From NCBI GenBank assembly GCA_018292915.2, contig JACVVK020000014.1, positions 1,758,501-1,822,500 of the forward strand: DNA of 64,000 nucleotides. Reading direction: 5' to 3'. The stretch comes from Batillaria attramentaria. Lineage: Eukaryota; Mollusca; Gastropoda; Batillariidae. Below the pieces are notes generated by a model, which was not told the origin of the DNA, ran no database searches, and saw only the letters and a program-made list of their open reading frames with translations. This document shows, piece after piece, positions 1 to 11,268 of this stretch. How positions within the stretch are numbered: position 1 is the first letter of the stretch; every line of letters starts with the position of its first letter. A program made the position numbers and the translations under genes.

Positions 1-325
1 TATAATACAAACAAACAAAGCACACCCCACGGACAACCGTAAGGCTAAAACACAAAGAAGTGTATATGCCAATCATAGTCTCGCAGCAGAGAAGGCAATT
101 AAGTGATAAATTTGGCTTGTCGGTTTTGAGTCTTCGAGATTTCTTTCAACTTTCAACGCACTGTCAGTCACAGTCTTGCAATTGTAACAGTTCATTTTAT
201 GGATAAAAACAATTTTTAAGGCGGTGGTGTTGTTCAGCTGTAATTTGTGTTTCTGTGCCGTTTTGAGATCAGATATAACTGGATTTTGTTTTACTTGTAT
301 TTTTCCCCCATATGCCTGTGCGCAG

Positions 326-1503
326 TGTTCCACTGACAGGTCCGGGTTCGGCGTCTATGGTGGACATTCTCAACGTGGTCCACATCAACGCTGTCAGCGA
401 TAACTGGGTAATTCTGCTTTTGATTCACACTGCTTACTTCACCATCACATGGCCCACATCGCCATCCCCAGCCCAGCCCCCACCATTGACTAGTGTACAT
501 GACACCTACAGCTTTGCTGGTTAGAGTCTAGCCCTCCTAGCCGCAACGATAGCCAGATCGACACTATGCCAACTAGTTGATCTTGTGTATCTTTGTCCCG
601 ATTCTTAGCTGGGTGAGGTGGACCCGGTGGTGGTGAAAGAGATGAGGGCGTTCCGCCAGTACAAGAACACGCTGCCAGAGCTGGTCCTCTTCGTCTACAA
701 CTGCTGCCTGCATTTCGACAAGATGTGAGTGGTATCCCAGATCTGATCTCAAGCGGTCCGGCATAGCCAGACCGATCCGCATGAAGTTACTGAACAGCAA
801 CATCTCACTTTATCTCAGAGAACCGATAATAGCTGATTTGAAGGTACATGTAATATCTAGCCCTAGGTTCCAACAGGGTGTGTGTGGTGGCAATTGTGAT
901 TTGTAGACCGACCTCAAACAATTGCCGTGAAACACCTTCCCCCATAGACTTGGAGATAACCGATCCGCAGGTGGTGTGATTTTCAGTGATATTTCCCCCC
1001 TTCCATTGCAATGCAAACCAACAAAGAGACAACGAAAAGTGTACCTTTGAGAGATGTCCTACGTTGCCCGGCAACAAAAATGAATAGCTAACCAGATACA
1101 AAGGTGACTGCATGCCATTAGTTTTATATTATATATATTATTATTATTATATATTTTATGATGTACGGCGCTTAGAGCGTGTAATTTCCATGTATAGGCG
1201 CCGTATGAGTCTTCTTTATTATTATTATTATTATTCGGATAACTAAGGTAATTACTGCACAAGTATTGTGGCTGGAAACCTAACAGCAAACCACAGGTTT
1301 AAATTGTACTCGCTTTACGGCGTCATCCAGAATAACACTCACTGCATTTTGGGGTGCACAACAGGTCGACTGTAGCGAAGGAAGTGCTGGACGACCCGTG
1401 CAAGTATTTCCAGACCAAGTTCCCGGCGCTCTTCATGGCCGTGTACCGTGCGATGCGGGCGTCAGACAGAACAGATCGCACGTGCTACAAGCCGTTTTTC
1501 TAG
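326..1503 (+). CDS. Last three coding exons of an unrecognised protein-coding gene
   Basis: Three exons join in one frame: 326-407, 609-724 and 1365-1503. Each has a good acceptor (pyrimidine tract then AG before 326, TTAG before 609, ACAG before 1365), and the first two have donors GTAATT and GTGAGT. The split ATG codon across 724/1365 keeps frame, and the stop is TAG at 1501-1503. The visible C-terminal part is about 112 residues. It contains VDILNVVHINAVSDNW, then a charged helix-like stretch (VVVKEMRAFRQYKNTLPE), the hydrophobic LVLFVYNCCLHF, and it ends CYKPFF. I do not recognise the family. The protein starts upstream of the window. GC content and codon use in the exons contrast with the AT-rich introns, which supports real coding. 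An internal start cannot be excluded. Confidence 0.6.
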
Positions 1504-1691
1504 GTCATGACCTACCTAGTTCAGGCAGCTGAGGTTTTTGTACGCACGGTAAATTTACATGAAGAGATCTGCTGCCAATTCACAGATCTCTCCCAATTTT
1601 TCGATCACGAATCATAATTATGCTTAGACTTTGTTGGAACATTTTGCATGGTAAAGTTGGATTGTGGTTCTGACCGTTTGGCTGCTGTGCA

Positions 1692-2057
1692 CAGGCATGT
1701 GCTGATTCTGTCAAGTACTAAAGGAATGGCTGTTTTGGAAGGGAAGCAGTCTGTATAGATGCGCGTTACCATAGGGTAAGACCAGGCATGTGCTGATTCT
1801 GTCAAGTACTAAAGGAATGGCTGTTTTGGAAGGGAAGCAGTCTGTATAGATGCGCGTTACCATAGGGTAAGACCAGGCATGTGCTGATTCTGTCAAGTAC
1901 TAAAGGAATGACTGTTTTGGAAGGGAAGCAGTCTGTATAGATGCGCGTGACCATAGGGTAAGACCAGGCATGTGCTGATTCTGTCAAGTACTAAAGGAAT
2001 GGCTGTTTTGGAAGGGAAGCAGTCTGTATAGATGCGCGTTACCATAGGGTAAGACCA
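1692..2057. repeat. 91-bp tandem repeat, about 4 copies
   Basis: A 91-bp unit starting CAGGCATGTGCTGATTCTG and ending near CCATAGGGTAAGAC repeats four times with only a few substitutions. It lies about 190 bp past the stop codon of the upstream gene, so it may be in its 3' UTR. Short ORFs across it are by-products of the repeat. Confidence 0.95.
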
Positions 2058-2836
2058 CGGTATAATGAAAAGTTGTTTACCTTTCCAAGAAAGAACTGAC
2101 CAAAAAAAAAAAAAGTTAAAAGCTTTTGACTTACTTCCCCCATAAAGTTAATCAGTACGACACTACAACTGTAGTAGGAATTAAGTCTGGTATGGCAATT
2201 TACAGTCAGATTCAGAACTAAGAAATGTGGTATTCACACCATCCTTCTACAGACCTCAACATAAGTCAAGGACCACTTGCAAACTGGGCTAAAATTCCTG
2301 GAAGATGTCCGTGCAGCACATGGTGGTTTTTCAGCTTCAGCAAGCTTTGCAGGATGCATTGTTAACCCTTTAACACTTTCACAGCAAAAAAATTTGAAAG
2401 ATTCCTTGATGTCAATTTTTTTGTGAATTCTTAAAAATTAGACCTGTCTGTCAAGGTGGTCCTTGACTTATGTTGAAGTCTGTATATATGAGGATGCGTG
2501 TGGAAATGTACAAGTGCTGTTAGACTTATCCACGTAATTACGAATCAGCAGAACAGTCTAGCGAGATGAATTTCTGTTGTAATTTTTTATGCAGCTAGAG
2601 AGATGAGATGCTGAAAAGGTTAGAAAAATAATTGAAGGCTGCATGCTTTTAAGATTTAGATCCCCATTTTAGTCACAAAACTTTTAAGAACAGTCTTATT
2701 TGATACGTTTTTATAATGATGGAAGTTGATAAATCCCTTTGATGTTTAGGGTGCTTTTTTGTGTAGGCTGACAATGAGTACAATATTTTGGAAGTTTTCA
2801 CAGCAGAATTCTACAGTCAGTGCCAGTTTACAGCCA
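2058..2836. other. AT-rich non-coding stretch
   Basis: No exon-like open frame, RNA gene or recognised repeat is seen. It contains a short A-run at 2102-2114. The phrase about tracking a shared CAAGGACCAC/GGTGGTCCTTGAC motif near 2267 and 2453 is inverted, which may mark a degraded inverted repeat. Confidence 0.4.
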
Positions 2837-3025
2837 GAGAGAGAGAGAGAGAGAGAGACTGTAGGTGTGTGAGTGTGCATGCGTTTAGATAGCACTTGTT
2901 CAGTTTGCATTTCACGAAGTGAAATAAACCAACTTGTGGATTCTGCTTTTCTTCTAAAACAGTAGAAGTCTCTCGCTGTCTCTCTCTCTTAACACAGTTG
3001 TTTTGTTTGTTTGTCCTGTCTAACG

Positions 3026-3067
<42 letters not shown>

Positions 3068-3136
3068 TAGAAGTCTATGTCTCTCTCAATACAATTCGCT
3101 TGTTTGTTCATTCTGTCTCGCGGCTCTCTCTCTCTG

Positions 3137-3200
<64 letters not shown>

Positions 3201-3271
3201 CTCTTACACAGTAAAAGTCTCCCTCTGTCTCTGTCTCTTTCTCAATTCGTTTGTTCATTCTCTCTGATGTA

Positions 3272-3326
<55 letters not shown>
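2837..3326. repeat. Microsatellite cluster (GA)n and three (AC)n tracts
   Basis: (GA)n lies at about 2837-2858, and (AC)n tracts at about 3027-3064, 3139-3199 and 3273-3326. Similar spacers between the tracts contain AGTCT-type stretches next to CTCTCTCT, then TTTGTTCATTCTGTCT, so the cluster grew by duplication of a tract plus its spacer. Confidence 0.9.
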
Positions 3327-3327
<1 letters not shown>

Positions 3328-3737
3328 CATAAGCTGCTGAGATAATGTGTTTATGTTGTCTTCCCAGATTGTTCATACAACCCACATGCACACAAAAATT
3401 ACCATTTCAAGTTACATGGCAATCGTCCCCAATATATCACCAGCGCTATGGTACAACGACATAACATTAGGTAACACATTCTACATGGCTAAAGAGATAA
3501 CACAGAAAACACCAGCTTCAACCAACACACTCATACCGTACTTCCAAACACAAGCTCATATGCATCCAAACATTTGAAATCACAGGCAGTCGCCATCTGG
3601 TGATATTTTTAAATTAGCGTGATGTGAGGCCTATCCAAAAGCACTGTTGTGAGTATAATTGAAATAGCAATTCTTCCTTGTTCTTTGTGCATCTACTCAA
3701 TAAGCAGAACGGTGGGAATCCGTAGGCAACTACAGGG

Positions 3738-3907
3738 GTGGGTGGGTGTTTAGGAATTTAGCGTCCTTTTCCACCAAGTAAGGGTGATCTCAAAGACGGG
3801 GCAACGAGAAAAAGACCAGCACAAATATCTGGCCCCAGCCGGGATTCGAACTCACGACCCGAGCACTGAGAGTCCAATGCTTTACCATTCGGCTATCCTG
3901 GTTCCCC
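3738..3907 (-). mobile_element. SINE family A, full-length copy
   Basis: Read on the minus strand, it has a tRNA-like head (A-box region around TAGCCGAATGGTAAAGC, B-box GAGTTCGAATCCC), a body with ATATTTGTGCTGG and a GGACGTTAAAC-like motif (here GGACGCTAAAT), and an ACCC-repeat tail. A perfect 12-bp target-site duplication, GCAACTACAGGG, flanks it at 3726-3737 and 3908-3919, so this was a target-primed insertion. Confidence 0.92.
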
Positions 3908-3977
3908 GCAACTACAGGGAAAACTCAACTGCTGAAATACATGTACTGTAAACGTACACCAGAACAGCATACAATAT

Positions 3978-4239
3978 CTGTAAATCATGTTGCACACATA
4001 TTTTCATCTTCACAACATAAGCAATATCGGTATCTCATTGAACGACACAACACCACTATAAACAGGAATGACTGGGCACCACAGGTTTTTGGCACCTGTG
4101 ATCAGCAGAAATGCAAGGTTGACATCTGCAGACGCCACACAACTGCCTTTAGTGATAAGAATGTAGCATGGGTTGCATGAACATGAACACAAGGTAACAG
4201 TCACTTCTTTCATTCATTCTTTCCGTCATCATCTATCTT

Positions 4240-4313
<74 letters not shown>
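3978..4313. repeat. Dispersed repeat D, copy 1, ending in an (AC)n tract
   Basis: The stretch from TGTAAATCATGTTGCACA to the (AC)n run at about 4242-4313 recurs at 15192-15548 inside a FAAP24 intron. The two share long identical blocks (for example AGGTTTTTGGCACCTGTGAT and AGCAGAAATGCAAGGTTGAC) and keep the microsatellite at the same end. No protein or RNA structure is recognised. Confidence 0.85.
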
Positions 4314-4314
<1 letters not shown>

Positions 4315-5022
4315 CCCAAAATATGTATCTTCAACAAAATATACATCATCACCAAGCTTACATTTCAAACGTTTTCACACCATCATGGTAAAACCTCCTA
4401 TCAAAGGCTCGAAGAACACATGAATCAGTAATGTACAAACTAAGCTACAGAACGTACACCTACATAACAATATGGCCTACATCAGTAAACAGTCTTCCTC
4501 CACGTTTCACAAGCATTTTACGGTCAAAATGCAAACCCGACATTTGATCCAGGTTTAGCTAAACACCTGGTGCTACTATGTGCTACTTTGCTGCACAAAC
4601 CTCCATCCTACCATTCACTCTGGTGCGTGCATCGTACTTCCGTATTCCGCGAAAGCTAACTCTTCTTCAAAAGACGGACAAGAGATTTGTTCGTGTGCAC
4701 ACTTGATACCTTTTATTTAGTTCTACAGCTAATTAGATTGTGGTATTGCGCTTGAAAGTTGGAACGCTTCACATGAGAAAGATGAACTACATACACAGAA
4801 AGTGTATTATTGCACTGTCACATCTGAACATGCATAAACTTGAGAAGCAAGAGAAAGTATGTTTGCTGAGAGTTTCATTAGAAGTGCATGACAGTCGCCA
4901 CCACAGTGTCCTCTCAAAAGTTTAAGTCACTAAATCTCTGCTGAGAGAAAAAACGGGAGACCAAGGAGAGTTGATTCGAAACAAAAAATGATATGAAAAA
5001 AGCCAAACAAACAAAATAAAAA

Positions 5023-5059
<37 letters not shown>

Positions 5060-5995
5060 TGAACACCCCACCCCATCTTCCATGTGCTTCTTCACCTAGA
5101 CCTTAAAAAAAAAAAAAAAAAAAAAAACTGTCAAAACTGAGTTGTCCATTCTTGTTGAACATTTGACTGGAGATCACAGAACATGCAAAGAAAGTTGCAA
5201 GGGGAAAGTACATGCTGAGTGTGTAACTCCCTGCTAAAGACAGAAACAACTGAGATACTTACGCCACTTACTGTAGATATGACACCGTCTACAATGCATT
5301 CTGTAACTTGCAACAATCGCAATACCCATCATGGCACTGCGTATCTCATACCACGCAAAATCCCGTACCTGAGTTACATTCACAGTCGCGCAGTCCAGTT
5401 CTGAAGATGTAAATAATGATACATGTTGTATGTATACAACTTTAACATTGTTAGAACCATCACAAAAATCAAATACTGGTATATGAACAGAGCGTAGCCT
5501 GACAGTAAAGGTAGAGAAACCAACCCAGATGAGTTTTTGGTACAATATAGCACTGGCATGCTTTACAAGTGTCCAATACCCATTCTCTGTTTTGTAAAAC
5601 TACAAAGGAAAAGCAGCTGCAAAGATTTTTCTGAAGCCTAAATTCAAGCCTCTTTTTCACAAGTCCAGTCATAACCTATCTTATCTTTTCTTCCCAAGTG
5701 ATGTCAGCTGCTTTTTTAACCCAAAATGATTTGGTATAGATTACGAGTGTTTGGTAAATATTCTCCAAATGACACAAAAAGACAGATTTTGTGATGCTGT
5801 TGCGATGTAAGAGCCCAACACCTCAAGTGACATTTGCACGCAACCTATTCTCAATAAGCTGTGAGATCACATGGCGAGTGCTGAGCAAAACTGCATGTCC
5901 CTAGCTCTACACTGTCCCTATGATAACCTGAGGAATAATCAGAAGAAAATCCTAAAACATCATGAGAACATCCCTACCATTCCAATACTTAAATT
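4314..5995. other. Non-coding AT-rich DNA
   Basis: No supported gene. Small (CT)n/(CA)n tracts lie at 5025-5060 and an A-run at 5106-5127. Short ORFs in this stretch show no splice framework or recognised protein. Confidence 0.4.
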
Positions 5996-6012
5996 AGAAT
6001 ATATGAAGTCAC

Positions 6013-6460
6013 CGGCCCCCATAGTGTAGTGGTTAGCACTTCGGACTATGGACTGGGAGACCCGGGTTTGATTTCCAGCCTAGGTCGGCTCCTACCCAGA
6101 GCGGGTGTGCTATGGGCCCAATGGGGAGGCTGTGGCCACACAGCCGAGCTTCATCCACTTCACGGGTGCGACGTATGATGTGGATGATTACACGGCCGGC
6201 ACTGCAGGTACTGTAGTTCCCGAGCCTGGTTAATGCTGGGATATTTATGACAGGAAGCGTGGAATACAGCCCTGTCCCGCACTCCCAAACCACACAGACC
6301 TCATTAGCATCATCTTACCATCATCCTCATCTCCATCATCATGCATAATAAAAATTGCCCCATCTTCCCAGCCCTCCGTGGATTCCACCCATTACTAGGG
6401 AAGAACACCACTGGAGCTGGCAAAGAGTTGTGGCAGCAAAAAAAAAAGAAAAAGAAAAAA
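6013..6460 (+). mobile_element. SINE family C, long tRNA-headed element with A-rich tail
   Basis: The head, GCCCCCATAGTGTAGTGGTTAGCAC, with a later GACCCGGGTTTGATTTCC, looks like pol III A and B boxes. The tail is A-rich (AAAAAAAAAAGAAAAAG) rather than ACCC repeats. A perfect 17-bp target-site duplication, AGAATATATGAAGTCAC, lies at 5996-6012 and 6461-6477. At 448 bp it is longer than the other SINEs here. The head most resembles a tRNA-Val/Glu-type 5' half; this assignment is tentative. Confidence 0.88.
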
Positions 6461-6477
6461 AGAATATATGAAGTCAC

Positions 6478-7711
6478 GAATACTGCAAGAGTGTGAGAAA
6501 AGTGAAACATTCTCCGACGCTTTGGTACTGCTGGTCACGATGCCCTAGTCTTTATCATGATAATACTTATCCCACTGACCTAGGGAAATCAGTTTTAGCG
6601 TGATACACAGCTGATGTCCTTAGACAAAAACTGCATCAGAGCAGAGTTAAAACGTCACAGACAGAACCACGCATGAATACAACCAGCTGTTTGGGAAAGA
6701 AAAATAAAATGTACCTCACAGTTACGTACACGTTTTACATATCTCTCGGTCCCCTTTCATTCTCGGGCCTTTCATTTTACCGTACATCTGCCATACTAGG
6801 TAATGAATAGTAACCCAATCAGCACAAGAGATTATGGACTCAAAACATAACTGAGGACTAATCGTTCATTTCAGATGTCCCCCACGGGTGATTCGAAAGA
6901 CATCCATAAGAGATAACTCGGATACACACACTGTAAGTCGACATTTAGATTCGGAGTCCACAATCTTTTTTACCGACGTTAATGCAGAGTGTGACAGCCT
7001 CAACATTCAAATTGCACAATAGAAGGTTTGGTTTTTTTTTTCCCCCATTCACGTGTTGCAATGTTTGTTCTCCAGGGTGTTCTTTCAGTACATATTTTCT
7101 ACACCTCTCTTCCCATCTGCAGGACTTAAAATGCTCCATGATCCCAAAGGAGGAATTTTGTGTAGGTATTAACTGACGAATGGCAAAGCCACAAGCGTGT
7201 ATCTGCAAAGACGGAAATTTTTTTTTGTTAATTAGACTAAAATCTGTGCAGTTTGGTGCATCACTTTTGGCATGATTTTAAGTGCTTGAACAGAAGAGGA
7301 AACCCTTTTTCTGGAGCATATTGTTTAGAATTAGACTAAAATCTGTGGAATCATACCAAAACGTACGATTTTATGTGCTTTCAAAGAGGAAATACAGTTT
7401 TTGTGGGGAGGAAAATTTTTAGCCAATAGGTGGAAAATTTTAAGCCCTGCATTTGTGCTGTACAGACAGACTCTAGCAGAACATTGCACGCAAAAGAGAA
7501 TCTCATCTGAACACCATGCTTCCCTTCAGGGCATCCTCAGTGAAAGTTCGGGATTTTTTTTTTTTTTTTTTGCATCAACCTAAAATGCTTTTAAATGCAT
7601 TGTAATTCTTTTGAAGCTGACCAGCCCACTGTATTTCAAAGTCTGTGGAGAGAGAAGCACGTCAAAGTCTGTCAGTCATCAAAATCAGCGCCGGCCTACT
7701 TCCCGGCGTCG
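6478..7711. other. Downstream region of STX16 with degraded repeats
   Basis: It holds the likely STX16 3' UTR (just below 7712) and copies of repeat E: the block around ATGATCCCAAAGGAGG, GGCAAAGCCACAAG and TTAGACTAAAATCTGTG at about 7138-7360 recurs at 10270-10450 and 10690-10760. A T-run lies at 7554-7571. I could not place a poly(A) signal with confidence. Confidence 0.5.
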
Positions 7712-9160
7712 TTAGCTCTTCACAGCGATCAGGATGATGATGAGGATGACTATGACCAGCGCGAGGACCATGATGCACAGCATCTTGCGGTTCTTCTTCT
7801 GATATTTCTCAGCCTTCTGCAGCTGCTGCAGCCCTTTGTCCACTTGCACTGTGGCATGCTCAATGTTGTAGTCGATTCGGTCCAGTATGGTGCCCTAAAG
7901 GGGAAAAAACACCATGAATAAACTTCTAAATGCAGATGAGTTCAAAAGTGCACAAGTACAATTTAAAACTAAACTATGTATGATGTCCACAGTTGCCTTT
8001 ATCAGGTTTAAAGAAAGCAAAATGGACAAGGTCTTCTCGTTGAAGACCGGAAAGCTGAACATTTGTTGTTTTTGGTTTTTTTCCTTTGATGTAAGCACAT
8101 GGTATATTTGCCAATTATTAGCACAGTAATCATCAATGAGTATTCCTACAATAAGAACAGTCTATCCATTACTGTAACACCACCAAGAGCTCTCCATTCA
8201 ATTCCACAGCTATAATCATTAAAGTAGGATTTATCCCGATGGAAAGTCTTTATCAAATAAAAAATGTCTGCTCTTACAGTGACCAAAAATGAAAGTGAAT
8301 TTCAAAAGAAAAACTAAAAAAATCCTTCTTTTTTTTCTTTCTTTTTTTTTTTTTTTGGGGGGGGGGGGGGGAGGGGTTCTTTTCTTGTAATTGTAATATT
8401 ATTATTAATTTTAAGTATTTTCCGATGGTAATTATGATACAGGGATGGTTGCATGTAATGATATAACTGTGTATGTTTGTAAGCCCCAAAGTATGAATGT
8501 TTGTTCTATACAGTGGACTCCACTTATAAGGACATCCGATATAAGAACCATCGCTTATAGGGACACCCCAAAGCAGGTCCCTGCCAAAGTTGTTCTTTGT
8601 GATCACTTATTAAAACTCGCATAGAAGAACCCTCTGATATAGGGTTCATCGCTTATATGGACAGCACTTGCTAGGTCCCCACATCAAACTTTCCTCGGAT
8701 ATAAGAACCGCAAGTAGGAATGATCATTTCTAGGAAGTCTGCGATTATTCTATTTTTGGAACCCTCGCTTGTAAAGACACCATCTTGTTCCCAACACGAC
8801 CTCCCCTCGGATATAAGAACCGAAAGTAGAAGTTATGCTAGGTTCATTTTCGTTTCGTTTCATTTCCCGGAATTTCCAAGAAACATTTCTTCACGGAATT
8901 CTGCCTCTGAACTTCACTTACACTAACAACCCGACAGAGAGACAGATGGATAGTGGCAGTGAGTTTGTGGAGTGGGGAGGGGAGGAGCGGGGAGGGGGAG
9001 GGGTCGTTAAAAACCGTTATTTTCCCCTGCGAACGCCGTAGACTGGGAACACATTTGAATGTCTGGCCATCTTGTTTTTTGTTGTTGTTGAAAACTTGGC
9101 CAATAAATTTCCTTGTATCCTTGTATTCTTTAAAGTCATTTTGTCAAAATGTGATCGTAA

Positions 9161-9191
<31 letters not shown>

Positions 9192-9391
9192 TCTCTGTCT
9201 CTCTGTCTGTCTCTCTCTCTCTCTCTCTCATTTTCATTAAGACAGCTATTGTTACATAACTTCTAGAGTTATTTGCATTAAATTTATGTTTCGCGTACGC
9301 AAAAAAAGTAAACTATATTGCATCGAGATCAAGCCAACCAGCAAGTTCCACTTCATTGACGCAAAGGCTTAAACAAGCAAGAGATTGCCGT

Positions 9392-9439
<48 letters not shown>

Positions 9440-9911
9440 ACGCACGCACGCACACAGACCATTAGAGGTCGATATACGACTCTTTTTTACAGTTGTCCAC
9501 AATATTTTCTTCTTTCCTTGGTTATAAGAACACACACTAGCACAACTGACCTTATATCCGAGGTATGCTTATAAGAAACCTCGCTTATAAGGACACCCAA
9601 ATGCTGGCCCCGGCGCTGTTCTTATATCCGAAGTCCACTGTATATGTATGTATGTCAGATATACCAAAAAAACGAATAAAAAAAAAAATTAAAAAAATCC
9701 TTAGCCACGATAAAACGCACCTGGTCAACTATCATGGAGGCAACATCCTTAAAGATATCATTGAGGTCCTGGATGGATCGGACAATTTTTGCTATCTCCT
9801 GCTCACGATGCTGCATCACGGATGAGTTCTCCTCAACCATCTGCATCTGGGCAGTGGTAAACCCCTGCACAATCACACACAGCACACAATAAATAGCAGG
9901 GTGTGTGGTGT

Positions 9912-9959
<48 letters not shown>

Positions 9960-11023
9960 AGAAGCTTAACATGTTCTGTCCACTGCAAACAGTACAACAG
10001 ACACCGGAAGATGGCACCACGGATTTGACACAATTAAAGGATGCTAAAAGCTATGTGCACCTTTATTTATTTATTTTATTTTTTTTACTACTTTATTATC
10101 CCTTTTGAGAAATTTGGGCTGCTTCCCCTGGGGAAGCGTGTCACCGCGGTGCGGCGCCACCCAATACCTATCCTGTATTTTTTACAATTTTGGTATTATA
10201 ATGGTATTTTGAGCATGATGTTTGAAATGAACAGTACACATGAGTCAGAGTGTAATCCAAATACTATCAGGCTTACAATGGTCTATGATCCCAAAGCAGG
10301 AAAAGTGTGTAGCGTTTAGTGACAGAGTGGCAAAGCCACAAGTGCATGTCTGCTATGCTAGGGGGGGGGGGGGGTATCTGGGGGAGTGCTCCCTTGGAAG
10401 TTCTGTAAAAATTACACTAAAGTCTGTGCAGTTTGGTGCATTTTGGCATGAGTTTAACAGGGTTGCACATTTTCCACAGCTTCTATAAGACAAAGTGTCC
10501 TGGAAACAGTGAAGTGATAGGACACAGTGTCCTGGCCACTTAGTGGCAATAAAAATTTTAACAGGACAAAATTAATGTCCGCTTGAGGTGGGAAAAATAG
10601 GACATTTGAAATTTTTATAGGTCAATGTCCTGGGACCGACTTAAATGTGCAACCCTGGTTTAAGTAGCTCAGAGAATGAAACACTTTTTGGGAGGAAAAG
10701 TTTTAGAGTAAGACTAAAATCTGTGCAATTTGCTGCGTTTTGACATGATTTCAAGTGTTTCAGAGGTGGAAAATTTATGTTTAGCCAAAGGTGGACATCC
10801 ACCAAAAGGTGGACGATTTCAAGTCTTGTACTATACACATGGGTGCTAGCAACACGGGACCTACAAATCGGAAACCAGTTCAAGATGTTTTGCCAAATTT
10901 GAAAAGCCACAACTGCCACGACTTTGCACGAAGGAACCGCGACTTTCCCCGAAGGAATTGAAAAGCGGGGGGGAGGACGGCGGCGGCCAGCACAAACAGC
11001 TTACCGCAGTCAATATAACCACT

Positions 11024-11056
<33 letters not shown>

Positions 11057-11213
11057 GTGTCTGGGTTTACGTGAATTTTCAAATCGGAAATCCGATCTGA
11101 ATGATTTTCTGCCAAATCGGAAATCTGGGTTTACGTGAAATTTCAGATCAGAAATCCAGTCTGAATCGGAAATCTGCCACCCCTGTATACATACAGAGCA
11201 AACAAAACAAAAT

Positions 11214-11268
<55 letters not shown>

